From: CAVRIA01 sp963721115
GTDB lineage: Bacteria > Desulfobacterota > Binatia > HRBIN30 > CADEER01
NCBI GenBank assembly: GCA_963721115.1
Contig: CAVRIA010000004.1
Coordinates: 1,255,249 to 1,319,248, forward strand
DNA: 64,000 nt
Direction: 5' to 3'
Below, piece by piece: positions 9,618 through 19,146 of this stretch. Numbering within the stretch: position 1 is the stretch's first letter; each line of letters begins with the position of its first letter. The translations under genes were made by a program, and so were the position numbers. Below the pieces are notes generated by a model. That model saw only the letters and a list, made by a program, of their open reading frames with translations. It ran no database searches and had not been told where the DNA came from.

Positions 9618-11117
9618 TCAAGGCTCGAAGATATTCACCTGCGTCGGCTCGTGATGGCGCAGCTGTCCCTGCTGGCCGACGAACTCGACCTCCTCCATGC
9701 GCTCCAGCACTTCGGCGTCCGTGATGTTGGCCCAGCAGCGGCGGCCGTCGGCCATGCGCGCGGCGACGATCCCGAGCGACGGACGCCCGTCGCGGTCGTG
9801 AACGACGGTGTAGGTCTCCACCGCGGCCAGGCCCGAGCCGACGTCAACCATCTCCGGGTGCGGCTCGTCATCGACGATGTGCTGGTAGCTCTTCGGATCC
9901 TCGCGCCGCCACGGATGAGGGGGCGCGGCGCTCGAGTAGACGCCGACGGCGTGCTTGGTCAGGTACCACCCCACCGAGCTGACCAGGCCGGCGGCCCCCG
10001 GCTCGGCGCGCAGGCGCTCCGCCAGGCACGCGATCGCATGGGTGCTGTAGTTGTTGCCCGGTCCGCCCTGATACGGCAAGCCGCCGGTAACGGTCAGCGC
10101 ACGCGGGTCGTCGGCCGGCAGTCCGAGCATCTCCGCCGCGATCTGCGGCGCACAGGGGAAGCAACTGTAGAGGTCGAAGTGATCGATCTGTTCGATGCGC
10201 AGGCCCGCTTGGCCCAGGGCGCGTTCGCCGGCGAGCCGTATGGCCGGCGAGCTGGCGTAGTCGACCCGATCGCTGAGGAACCAGTGGTCGGTGGCGTCGC
10301 CGCAGCCCCACACGTAGACCCACTTGCTCTCCGGGATCGACAGGCGGCGCGCCGTCTCGACATCGGTCAGGATCAGCGCCGCCGCCTGGTCGACGTTCAT
10401 GATGGCGTTCATGAACTTCGGGTAGGGAAAGGCGATCAGCCGGTTGCGCTCCGAGATGGTGCCGATCTCCTCGGCCGACTTGCCGTCCCGGAACCAGGCG
10501 TAGGGGTTGTCGCGCGCCACCGCGGCAAAGCGCGCGCAGAACGCGGCCAGATGCCGTCGGTGCTCGGAAATGGACCAGCCGCGGCGGACGCGCAGGGCGT
10601 TCTCGAACAGCGGATAGACCTGGGTCGGCATCTGCACGTGGTGGCGTTGCTCGAGCGGCGAGTTCCCCCAACGACCGTCGCCGACCATGTCGGCTGGCGT
10701 ACCGGCGGGGCTCCAGTCGAGCTGGACCCCCGCCTTTCGCGCCAGGCGCAGCCCGTGCATCGCCTCGCCGCCAGCGATCAGGGCCAGGCGCACCTCGCCG
10801 CGCGCGATGCGATCGGCGGTCTCGTTGACCCGCCACTGCGGGGAGTTGCCGCCCATGGTCGTGTAGAGACGTTCGCTCGGGCGGGCGCCGAGCCGTTCCG
10901 CCAGCTGACCCGCCGGGTCCGGGTAGGAACGCGAGATGACGTTGATCACGGTGATCGAGTCGAGCTCGTGGAGAAGCTGCGGCGCCTGCGCGTCGCGAGC
11001 CGCGATCTCGGCGGCCTCGGCCATCATGACGAGGGGTTCCTTCACCTCGCGGGGATCGCGGCTGTGGTTGGTCAGTTGACCGACCCCCACGAGAACCGGC
11101 TGGCGCGCTGGCTCCAT
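9618..11117 (-). CDS. Thiolase-like protein (TLP1 type) lacking the nucleophilic cysteine
   Basis: A 499-residue member of the thiolase / SCP2-thiolase fold. The N-terminal catalytic-Cys loop of true thiolases is replaced by GGNSPQWRVNETADRIARG (about residues 89-107), with Asn-Ser where Cys would sit. The rest of the fold is recognisable (LALIAGGEAMHG; late GLPYQGGPGNNYSTHAIA). The last about 80 residues (SLGIVAARMADGRRCWANI to the end) resemble the additional C-terminal domain of mycobacterial thiolase-like protein 1. A role in acyl-CoA or sterol side-chain metabolism is plausible; ordinary thiolytic cleavage is doubtful. GGAGGG precedes ATG 11117. Confidence 0.8.
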   Translation of the reverse strand: MEPARQPVLVGVGQLTNHSRDPREVKEPLVMMAEAAEIAARDAQAPQLLHELDSITVINVISRSYPDPAGQLAERLGARPSERLYTTMGGNSPQWRVNETADRIARGEVRLALIAGGEAMHGLRLARKAGVQLDWSPAGTPADMVGDGRWGNSPLEQRHHVQMPTQVYPLFENALRVRRGWSISEHRRHLAAFCARFAAVARDNPYAWFRDGKSAEEIGTISERNRLIAFPYPKFMNAIMNVDQAAALILTDVETARRLSIPESKWVYVWGCGDATDHWFLSDRVDYASSPAIRLAGERALGQAGLRIEQIDHFDLYSCFPCAPQIAAEMLGLPADDPRALTVTGGLPYQGGPGNNYSTHAIACLAERLRAEPGAAGLVSSVGWYLTKHAVGVYSSAAPPHPWRREDPKSYQHIVDDEPHPEMVDVGSGLAAVETYTVVHDRDGRPSLGIVAARMADGRRCWANITDAEVLERMEEVEFVGQQGQLRHHEPTQVNIFEP

Positions 11118-11210
11118 GAACCCTCCAGTTTCGTTGACAGGATTTGCGACAGGCGTTTATGATCGGCGCGGTCCGTTTCCCATACGATACAAAGCCTGTC
11201 AACCGGCGCG

Positions 11211-12215
11211 ATGCCCCACCACTCTCGAGTCGAAGACGTCCGATCCCCGTTGCGAACGCCCATTTGCGACCGGCTGGGCATCGCCCATCCCATCGTCCTC
11301 GCCGGCATGGGTGGCGTCTCGATGCACCGGCTGGTGGCCGCGGTATCCAACGCCGGCGGGCTGGGTGTGATCGGGGCGGCGACGCTGGACGCCGATGGCC
11401 TGCGGCGCGAGATCCGCGCCACCCGCAAGCTCACCGACAAGCCGTTTGCGGTCGATCTGCTGGCGCCGATTCCGGACATGATCCGGCCGCAGATACGGGT
11501 GGTGTTCGAGGAGGAGGTACGCATCTTCGTCGCCGGCCTGGCAGTGCCGCGCGAGTTCATCGCCGAGATGCACGAGCGCGGAATGACCGTGATCGTGATG
11601 ATCGGCAGGGTGCGTCATGCGATCAAGTCGCAGGAGGCGGGAGCGGACATCGTGGCCGCGCAGGGCACGGAAGCAGGGGGGCACACCGGCGAGATCGGCG
11701 GGCTGGCGCTGATTCCGCAAGTGGTCGACGCGGTCGACATTCCGGTGCTCGCCGCCGGCGGAATCGCCGACGGGCGCGGCCTGGTCGCGGCGCTGGCCCT
11801 CGGCGCGCAGGGAGCCGTGATCGGCACGCGCTTCATCGCCACTCCCGAGGCACAGGCGGCACGTGCCTATCGCGACGCGATCCTGCACGCCGGCGAGGCC
11901 GATACGATCCGAACGCGCTGTTACACCGGCAAGCCGGCGCGGACCATCCGCAACCCGTACAACCAGGCATGGGAGCTGCGGAGCGAGGAGATCCAGCCCT
12001 TCCCGATGCAGGTGGTGTACTCGGCTCAGCAGGGCGTCATGGACTATGCGGGTCTGTCCGGCGACGGCGACGGCGAGCGCGACTTCATGCCTGCCGGGCA
12101 GGGCCTGGGGATGATTCGAGACGTGAAGCCCGCCGCGGAGATCGTCGCCGACATCATCGGCGAGGCCGAGGCGGTGCTGTCGCACCGGCCGTTCGCCACC
12201 GCTCGGCCCGACTGA
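11211..12215 (+). CDS. Nitronate monooxygenase / 2-nitropropane dioxygenase family flavoprotein
   Basis: An FMN-binding TIM-barrel enzyme of 334 residues. It carries the substrate-pocket segment AQGTEAGGHTGEIGG and the phosphate-binding repeats VLAAGGIADGRG and GAQGAVIGTRFIATPEA. The family oxidises alkyl nitronates, but many members with this sequence pattern act on unknown substrates. It is divergent from the thiolase-like gene, with 93 bases between the two starts. Start ATG 11211 fits the family N-terminus (TPICDRLGIAHPIVLAGMGG) although no strong ribosome-binding site is visible. Confidence 0.88.
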   Translation: MPHHSRVEDVRSPLRTPICDRLGIAHPIVLAGMGGVSMHRLVAAVSNAGGLGVIGAATLDADGLRREIRATRKLTDKPFAVDLLAPIPDMIRPQIRVVFEEEVRIFVAGLAVPREFIAEMHERGMTVIVMIGRVRHAIKSQEAGADIVAAQGTEAGGHTGEIGGLALIPQVVDAVDIPVLAAGGIADGRGLVAALALGAQGAVIGTRFIATPEAQAARAYRDAILHAGEADTIRTRCYTGKPARTIRNPYNQAWELRSEEIQPFPMQVVYSAQQGVMDYAGLSGDGDGERDFMPAGQGLGMIRDVKPAAEIVADIIGEAEAVLSHRPFATARPD

Positions 12216-12411
12216 GGGCGGCGAGCGGGCCGACACCGACGAGCGAGCCGCTGCGTCGGGAGATCGAGCCGTCTTCCTCGAGGGCGGCGATGTCGTCCCA
12301 CGACATGTCGAGCTGGAGCAGGGTCCACCTTGACAGGGCGGGAATCTGGACCTAAATGGTCTACAATAAGTCGGAGCGACCAACACACGACGTTGGTTTG
12401 GAGATGGTCTT

Positions 12412-12810
12412 ATGAGAAGATCAAATGGGCGAGGAAACGGGATGGGAAGCGTGCCGAAGATGTGGTCGGGGGTGCCGGAAGATCTGCTCGTACCCGAAGC
12501 CGCCCTGCCGAGCCAGTTCCACGATATCTGGCACCGCAGCCGCGCGATTTCCCCCGAGCGCTCGCTCGCCTTGGCCGTGCTGTCTCAGGCAATGATCGAC
12601 CTGCAGAAGTATCGCTACGCGAAGCGGCGGCGCCAGCAGCGATTGTTCATGGAAGCCTACGAGTGGGTGGGTAGCGAGGACCGCTCATGGCCCTTCTCAT
12701 TCACCAACCTCTGCGAGTACCTCGACCTTCCGGTCGACCCGCTGCGCCAACGGTTGATCGAGGGGACGGCGGGAGAACGGTCGGACGAGGAGGGGCGGGC
12801 GGCGGCGTAG
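12412..12810 (+). CDS. Conserved hypothetical protein
   Basis: A 132-residue soluble protein without a known function. The conserved part is the C-terminal two thirds: a basic helix (KYRYAKRRRQQRLFMEAYEWV), then SEDRSWPFSFTNLCEYLDLPVDPLRQRL. I recall a similar pattern (EA-x-EW, W-PFSF-N-C-LGLD-xLR) in uncharacterised proteins of several high-GC phyla; this could not be checked. The helix-turn-helix-like spacing could suggest nucleic-acid binding, but no motif proves it. ATG 12412 is preceded by GGAG ten bases upstream. It converges on lpd. Confidence 0.6.
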   Translation: MRRSNGRGNGMGSVPKMWSGVPEDLLVPEAALPSQFHDIWHRSRAISPERSLALAVLSQAMIDLQKYRYAKRRRQQRLFMEAYEWVGSEDRSWPFSFTNLCEYLDLPVDPLRQRLIEGTAGERSDEEGRAAA

Positions 12811-12830
12811 CGGCGGACCCGCAGCCAGCC

Positions 12831-14228
<1,398 letters not shown>

Positions 14229-14311
14229 TGGCTCACTTCCCCCACACTGGGCCGGTGGGCGCTCCGACGTGGCCGCGAGCGGTTCGCGGGCCCGCCGGCG
14301 GACGGTTGCGC

Positions 14312-15622
14312 CTACAGGTCGAACAACAGACGGCTCGGCTCCTCGAGACGTTCCTTGACGCGCACCAGAAAGGTCACGGCCTCGCCGCCGTCGATCAGTC
14401 GATGATCGTAGGACAGCGCGACGTACATCATCGGCCGTGCGACGATCTGGTCGTCCACCACCACCGGCCGCTTCTCGATCTTGTGCATTCCCAGGATGGC
14501 GCTCTGCGGCGGGTTGAGGATCGGCGTCGAGAGCAGGGATCCGTACACCCCGCCGTTCGAGATCGTGAAGGTGCCGCCGCTCAAATCCGCGATGGCGAGC
14601 TTGTTCTCTCGTGCCAGACCCGCCAGGCGCTCGATTTCGCGCTCGACCTCGGCGAACGACATCTGGTCGGCACCGTGCAGAATGGGAACGACCAGCCCGC
14701 GGTCGGTGCCGACGGCAATGCCCAGATGGACGCGCTCGCTGTAGACCACGTCGCCGCCGTCGATCTGCGCGTTGATCACCGGCAGGTCCCGGATGGCCGC
14801 CACGCAGGCGCGGGCGAAGAAGGACATGAACCCCAGCCCGACGCCGTGCACTTCGCTGAATCGCTTCTTGTAGCGGGCGCGCAGATCGATCACCGAGCTC
14901 ATGTCGATCTCGTTGAAGGTGGTGAGGATGGCGGCGGTCTGCTGGGCCTGGCGCAAGCGCTCGGCGATACGCTGTCGCAGGTGGGTCATCGGCACGCGCC
15001 GCCGCTCTCCTTCGCCGGCCGTCGCGACGGGCCGCCGCTCCTGTCCCGCCGCGGGCGGCGAGGCGACGGCCGGCGCTGTCGTCGGCCGCGGCTCGTCAGC
15101 GCGGCGCTCGCCTTTGGGTTCGGCGACGTGGGCGAGGACGTCGGACTTGGTCAGGCGGCCGCCGCGTCCGGTGCCCTCGATGCGGCGCGGGTCGAGATCG
15201 TGTTCCTCGATCAGACGCCGCACGCTCGGGCTCAGCCGAGCGGCGGCTGGGGCGGGCTCCGTCTTCTCGGCCGGTGGAGCCTCCTCGGCCGGCATCGGCG
15301 GCGCGGCCGTCGCGCGGCGGGGGGCTCCACCGTCGTCGCGTTGCTCGGGGGACGGCTTCGCGGTCCCGGCCGGGACGGCTTCGCCGGCCCCCTCCTCGAT
15401 GCGTGCCACCACGTCCCCGACCTGCACCGTGGCGCCTTCCTGCTCGAGGATCCGGATGACGCCGCCACGGGGCGCGGGAATCTCCACGCTCGCCTTGTCG
15501 GTCTCGAGCTCGAGCAGGGGCTCGTCGGTCGAGACCGTCTGGCCATCGGACTTGATCCAGCGGACGATCACCCCTTCGGTGACGGACTCGCCCAGGGTCG
15601 GGATGCGTACGTCAACGGCCAT
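14312..15622 (-). CDS. sucB: Dihydrolipoyl succinyltransferase (E2 of 2-oxoglutarate dehydrogenase)
   Basis: The 436-residue core of the complex, transferring the succinyl group to CoA. In order: a lipoyl domain with the modified Lys in ETDKASVEIPAPRGG (about 41-55), an Ala/Pro-rich linker, the peripheral E3-binding domain (SPSVRRLIEEHDLDPRRIEG), a second linker, and the CoA-acyltransferase domain ending in catalytic SYDHRLIDGGEAV (HxxxDG). Its ATG at 15622 lies inside the last codons of sucA (11-base overlap), with GAGGAA about five bases upstream, so translation is probably coupled to sucA. Confidence 0.95.
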   Translation of the reverse strand: MAVDVRIPTLGESVTEGVIVRWIKSDGQTVSTDEPLLELETDKASVEIPAPRGGVIRILEQEGATVQVGDVVARIEEGAGEAVPAGTAKPSPEQRDDGGAPRRATAAPPMPAEEAPPAEKTEPAPAAARLSPSVRRLIEEHDLDPRRIEGTGRGGRLTKSDVLAHVAEPKGERRADEPRPTTAPAVASPPAAGQERRPVATAGEGERRRVPMTHLRQRIAERLRQAQQTAAILTTFNEIDMSSVIDLRARYKKRFSEVHGVGLGFMSFFARACVAAIRDLPVINAQIDGGDVVYSERVHLGIAVGTDRGLVVPILHGADQMSFAEVEREIERLAGLARENKLAIADLSGGTFTISNGGVYGSLLSTPILNPPQSAILGMHKIEKRPVVVDDQIVARPMMYVALSYDHRLIDGGEAVTFLVRVKERLEEPSRLLFDL

Positions 15623-18329
15623 GTGACTTCCTCAAAGCCCGGTCGATGATCTCGCCCTGCTCCTTCTGGTGCACCTTGTAGGATCCGGTCGCCGGGCTCG
15701 CCGCCTCGTCGCGGCCGACGTAGTCGAGGGAATGCTCGCCGAGGATCGGCCCCAGCCGGGGCTGGATGAAATGCCACGCGCCCATGTTCCAGCTCTCCTC
15801 CTGAACCCAGCGCACGTCACGCGCCGGGTATCGCTCCAGCTCCCGGCGGATGTCCTCGCCCGGAAACGGGTACAGCTGCTCCACGCGGACGATGGCGACG
15901 TCGTCGATGTCGCGTTCGCGGCGCGCCGCCAACAGGTCGTAGTACACCTTGCCGCAGCACAGCAGTACGCGGCGCACTCCATCCGGGTCGAGCGGGTCGG
16001 TCTCCGGGAGAACGTTCATGAAGCGACCTTCGGAGAACGCTGCGGTCGGCGACACGCACAGCTTGTGTCGCAACAGGCTCTTGGGACTCATGACGATCAG
16101 CGGTTTGCGAAAGTGCCGGTGGATCTGGCGGCGCAGGGCGTGGAAGTACTGCGCCGGCGTGGTGAGGTTGCAGACCTGCATGTTGTCCTCGGCGCAGAGC
16201 TGCAGGTAGCGCTCGAGCCGGGCGCTCGAGTGCTCGGGCCCCTGTCCCTCGTATCCGTGCGGCAGCAGCATCACCAGGCCGTTCATCCGTTGCCACTTCG
16301 ACTCCGCCGAGGAGATGAACTGGTCGATGGCGACCTGCGCACCGTTGGCGAAGTCCCCGAACTGCGCCTCCCAGACCACCAGGTTGCGCGGGTCGGCGGA
16401 GCTGAAGCCGTACTCGAAGCCGAGAACGGCGGCCTCCGACAGCATCGTATCGATGGCCAGGAACCAGCCCTGGTCTTCGCTCAGATGCGCCAGCGGGACG
16501 TACGGCTCCGCGGTCGCGTGATCGTGCAGGACCGCGTGGCGATGGCTGAACGTGCCGCGGGCGCTGTCCTGGCCGCTCAGGCGTATGTTGGTTCCCTCCA
16601 GCAGGAGGCTTCCGAAGGCCAGCATCTCGGCGCCGCCCCAGTCGATCCGACCCTCGTCTTCGAGCATGGCGGCGCGCTCGTCGAGCAGCTTGCGCACCTT
16701 GGGGTGCGGCGTGAAGTCGGCGGGCAGCCGGCGGGCGCTGGCGGCGACTCTGCGCAGCGTATCGACCGGGACCGCCGTGTCGGCGCTCCAGTCGGCGTTC
16801 GCCCAGGTCATGCCCTCCCAGACTCCGCCGAGGGCGAACACCTGCTGGCGGGGCATGAAGTCGCGCGCGTAGTTGATCGCGTCGTCGAAGATCTCGCGCA
16901 GGTCGGCGTTGACCCGATCCACCTCCTCTTCGGAGAGAACGCCCTGATCGACCAGCCGCCGCGCGTACAGGTCGCGGACCGGCGCGTGATCGGAGATCTT
17001 CTTGTACATCACCGGCTGGGTGAACGTGGGGTCGTCCGCCTCGTTGTGACCATGGCGCCGGTAGCAGACGAGATCGATGATCACATCGGCCTTGAACTGA
17101 TGGCGGAAGCCGACGGCCAGTCGGGCCGCCTGTACCGCCGCCTCGGGGTCGTCTCCGTTGACGTGAAAGACCGGCGCCTGGATGATCTTCGCCAGGTCGC
17201 TCGGGTAGCGGGTGAAGCGGTAGTCGTCGGGTGAGGTGGTGAAGCCGACCTGGTTGTTGATGATGACGTGCACGGTGCCGCCGGTTCGGTAGTGCGGCAG
17301 CTCCGACAGCGCCAGCGTCTCGGCGACGAGCCCCTGGCCGGTGAAGGCCGCATCGCCGTGAATCAACAGCGGCATGACTCTCTGGCAGTCGACGTCTTGC
17401 CGGATGCGCTGCTTGGCCCGCACGATGCCCTCGACGACGGGATCGACCGCTTCCAGGTGGCTGGGGTTCGACGCGAGGGAGACGTGGATCAGTCTGCCCG
17501 TTCGCGTCTTGTGATTGTGCGCGTAGCCGAGATGATACTTGACGTCGCCGTCGCCCTGGATGTCGGCGGGCAGGAAGCTTCCCTCGAATTCCGAGAAGAT
17601 CATCTCGTACGGCTTGGCCATGATGTTGGCGAGCACGTTGAGACGGCCGCGGTGGGAGGCGCCCATCACGATCTCTTCGACGCCTCGTTCGCCGCCCTCG
17701 GCGATGACGGTGTCGAGCAGGGGAATCAGCGACTCGGCGCCCTCGAGCGAGAAACGCTTCTGGCCGACGTACTTGGTGTGGAGGAACTGTTCGAAGCCGG
17801 TCGCCGCCGCCAGCTTCTCGAAGACGTGCTTGCGATCGTCTCGGCCGAGCTCGGGCCTGTTGAGGGTGGGCTCCATGTGCTCCTGGAGCCAGTCCCGCTG
17901 GACCTTGTCGGAGATGTACATGTACTCGACGCCGAGGGTGCTGCAGTAGGTGGCGCGCAGGAGCCGAATCAACTCGCGCAGCGCGGCGTGCGAACAGCCG
18001 CGGAAGCTGGGACACTCGACGGTGCGCTCGAGGTCGTCTTCGCCGAAGCCGAACTCGCGCAGCGCCAGCAGGGGATGATCGGTCTGGTTGTCGCCGAGCG
18101 GGTCGAGGTCGGCGATCAAGTGGCCGAGCTCGCGGTAGGAGTGGATGAGGTCGAAGACGCCGAGCGTGCGCTCGGCCCCGGAGCGTGCGGGGTGACCGTT
18201 GGTGGCGAACTCGAAGCCGGCGAAGAATTGCGCCCAGTCTTTTCCGACCGCGCCGGGGTCGCCGCGAAACTGCCGGTACAGTTGCTCGACGTAATCGGGG
18301 TTCGCCCGAAGGATCAGATCCAGGTCCAT
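15612..18329 (-). CDS. sucA: 2-oxoglutarate dehydrogenase E1
   Basis: A TPP-dependent E1 subunit of about 905 residues that decarboxylates 2-oxoglutarate and succinylates the lipoyl arm of E2. Diagnostic segments are ASHRGRLNVLANIMAKPYE, YHLGYAHNHKTRTG, SLASNPSHLEAVDPVVEG, LLIHGDAAFTGQGLVAETL and VCYRRHGHNEADDP. The N-terminal NPDYVEQLYRQFRGDP is the usual E2-docking region. I chose ATG 18329 because AGAGG lies five bases upstream. ATG 18350 is also possible. A longer start at 18455 would run into the palindrome next to the Rrf2 gene and has no family similarity. First gene of sucA-sucB-lpd. Confidence 0.95.
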   Translation of the reverse strand: MDLDLILRANPDYVEQLYRQFRGDPGAVGKDWAQFFAGFEFATNGHPARSGAERTLGVFDLIHSYRELGHLIADLDPLGDNQTDHPLLALREFGFGEDDLERTVECPSFRGCSHAALRELIRLLRATYCSTLGVEYMYISDKVQRDWLQEHMEPTLNRPELGRDDRKHVFEKLAAATGFEQFLHTKYVGQKRFSLEGAESLIPLLDTVIAEGGERGVEEIVMGASHRGRLNVLANIMAKPYEMIFSEFEGSFLPADIQGDGDVKYHLGYAHNHKTRTGRLIHVSLASNPSHLEAVDPVVEGIVRAKQRIRQDVDCQRVMPLLIHGDAAFTGQGLVAETLALSELPHYRTGGTVHVIINNQVGFTTSPDDYRFTRYPSDLAKIIQAPVFHVNGDDPEAAVQAARLAVGFRHQFKADVIIDLVCYRRHGHNEADDPTFTQPVMYKKISDHAPVRDLYARRLVDQGVLSEEEVDRVNADLREIFDDAINYARDFMPRQQVFALGGVWEGMTWANADWSADTAVPVDTLRRVAASARRLPADFTPHPKVRKLLDERAAMLEDEGRIDWGGAEMLAFGSLLLEGTNIRLSGQDSARGTFSHRHAVLHDHATAEPYVPLAHLSEDQGWFLAIDTMLSEAAVLGFEYGFSSADPRNLVVWEAQFGDFANGAQVAIDQFISSAESKWQRMNGLVMLLPHGYEGQGPEHSSARLERYLQLCAEDNMQVCNLTTPAQYFHALRRQIHRHFRKPLIVMSPKSLLRHKLCVSPTAAFSEGRFMNVLPETDPLDPDGVRRVLLCCGKVYYDLLAARRERDIDDVAIVRVEQLYPFPGEDIRRELERYPARDVRWVQEESWNMGAWHFIQPRLGPILGEHSLDYVGRDEAASPATGSYKVHQKEQGEIIDRALRKSHGR

Positions 18330-18438
18330 TCCGTCCTCTCCGTCGGCCATCGTGCCAGCATAGCAACGCTCGCCCGGCAAAGCAGCCGGGGGGAATCGCG
18401 CGGCGCCGCGGCGAAAGAGGGACGCGGGCAGGGCTACG

Positions 18439-18455
18439 TTGAATTGTAGATTCAA
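18439..18455. promoter_or_regulatory. 17-bp palindrome between sucA and the Rrf2 gene (candidate operator)
   Basis: TTGAAT-TGTAG-ATTCAA is a perfect 6-5-6 inverted repeat in an AT-rich patch within otherwise GC-rich DNA. It lies in the divergent gap between sucA and an Rrf2-family regulator. Rrf2 dimers bind short palindromes of this size and often autoregulate. That this one controls both genes is inference. Confidence 0.4.
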
Positions 18456-18620
18456 GGAGTCTAGTTTGTCTTCGTGAGCTCTCCCGGAAACGCCCCCACT
18501 CCGCCGACGGAGCGAGGTGGCAGCGCCGCACCGACCGACCGCGCGTCGCGCGAGGTCGCGGGGCAGACGGAGAAGCGTTCACGGCGCGCGGTCGGCCGAA
18601 GGGCCGAGCGCAGCTCCCTG

Positions 18621-19070
18621 ATGAACGTCGGACGGCGGGTCGACTACGCGTTGCGCGCCCTGGCCTACCTGGCCGGTCAGCCGACGGACCGCGTGATTCC
18701 GCGCGCCGAGATCGAGTCCCAGCAGGGCATTCCGCGCCACTTCCTGTCGAAGATTCTGCGCAGGCTGGTGGCCGCCGAGCTCTTGGTGTCGCTTCCCGGG
18801 GCACGCGGCGGGTTTCGCCTGTGCCGGCCCGCGTCCGAGGTGACGGTACGCGAGGTGTACGAGTGCTTCGAGGGCGCGCTCTGCCTGATCGAGTGCGTGC
18901 CGGAGGGCGATTCCTTCTGTTGCTTCGCGAAGGTGTGTACGCAGATCGACGTCTGGCAGGGGGCGCAGCGCCGCCTCCTCGAGTATCTGGACGGGGTCTC
19001 CGTGGCGGCGATCGCCGACCAGCAGGGCCTGATGCGGCGGCTGGCGAACAGCGAGACGCCCCGGGGCTAG
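18621..19070 (+). CDS. Rrf2-family transcriptional regulator with C-terminal cysteines
   Basis: A winged-helix repressor of 149 residues (core start MNVGRRVDYALRALAYLAG). The DNA-binding helix region is ESQQGIPRHFLSKILRRLVAAELLVSLPGARGGFRL, typical of Rrf2/IscR/NsrR. Cysteines cluster in YECFEGALCLIECVPEG and SFCCFAKVCTQIDVW, so an Fe-S or redox-sensing ligand is likely, although spacing differs from IscR. A GTG at 18474 would add a 49-residue Ser/Pro/Arg-rich extension, with AAGGAG 14 bases upstream. Because it is divergent from sucAB-lpd, redox or iron control of the TCA cycle is a reasonable hypothesis. Confidence 0.85.
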   Translation: MNVGRRVDYALRALAYLAGQPTDRVIPRAEIESQQGIPRHFLSKILRRLVAAELLVSLPGARGGFRLCRPASEVTVREVYECFEGALCLIECVPEGDSFCCFAKVCTQIDVWQGAQRRLLEYLDGVSVAAIADQQGLMRRLANSETPRG

Positions 19071-19146
19071 CGCGCCGAGCGTATCGGCCGGGCGGGGCCG
19101 GGAGTGGGGCGTGGAATCCGCGCATCATCCGGGTTAAGGACGCGGC

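Noticed and set aside
12330..12367. TTGACA (12,330) with TACAAT (12,362) as promoter of the small conserved gene
   Set aside because: The spacer is 26 bases, too long for sigma-70, and no better -35 lies 16-18 bases from TACAAT.
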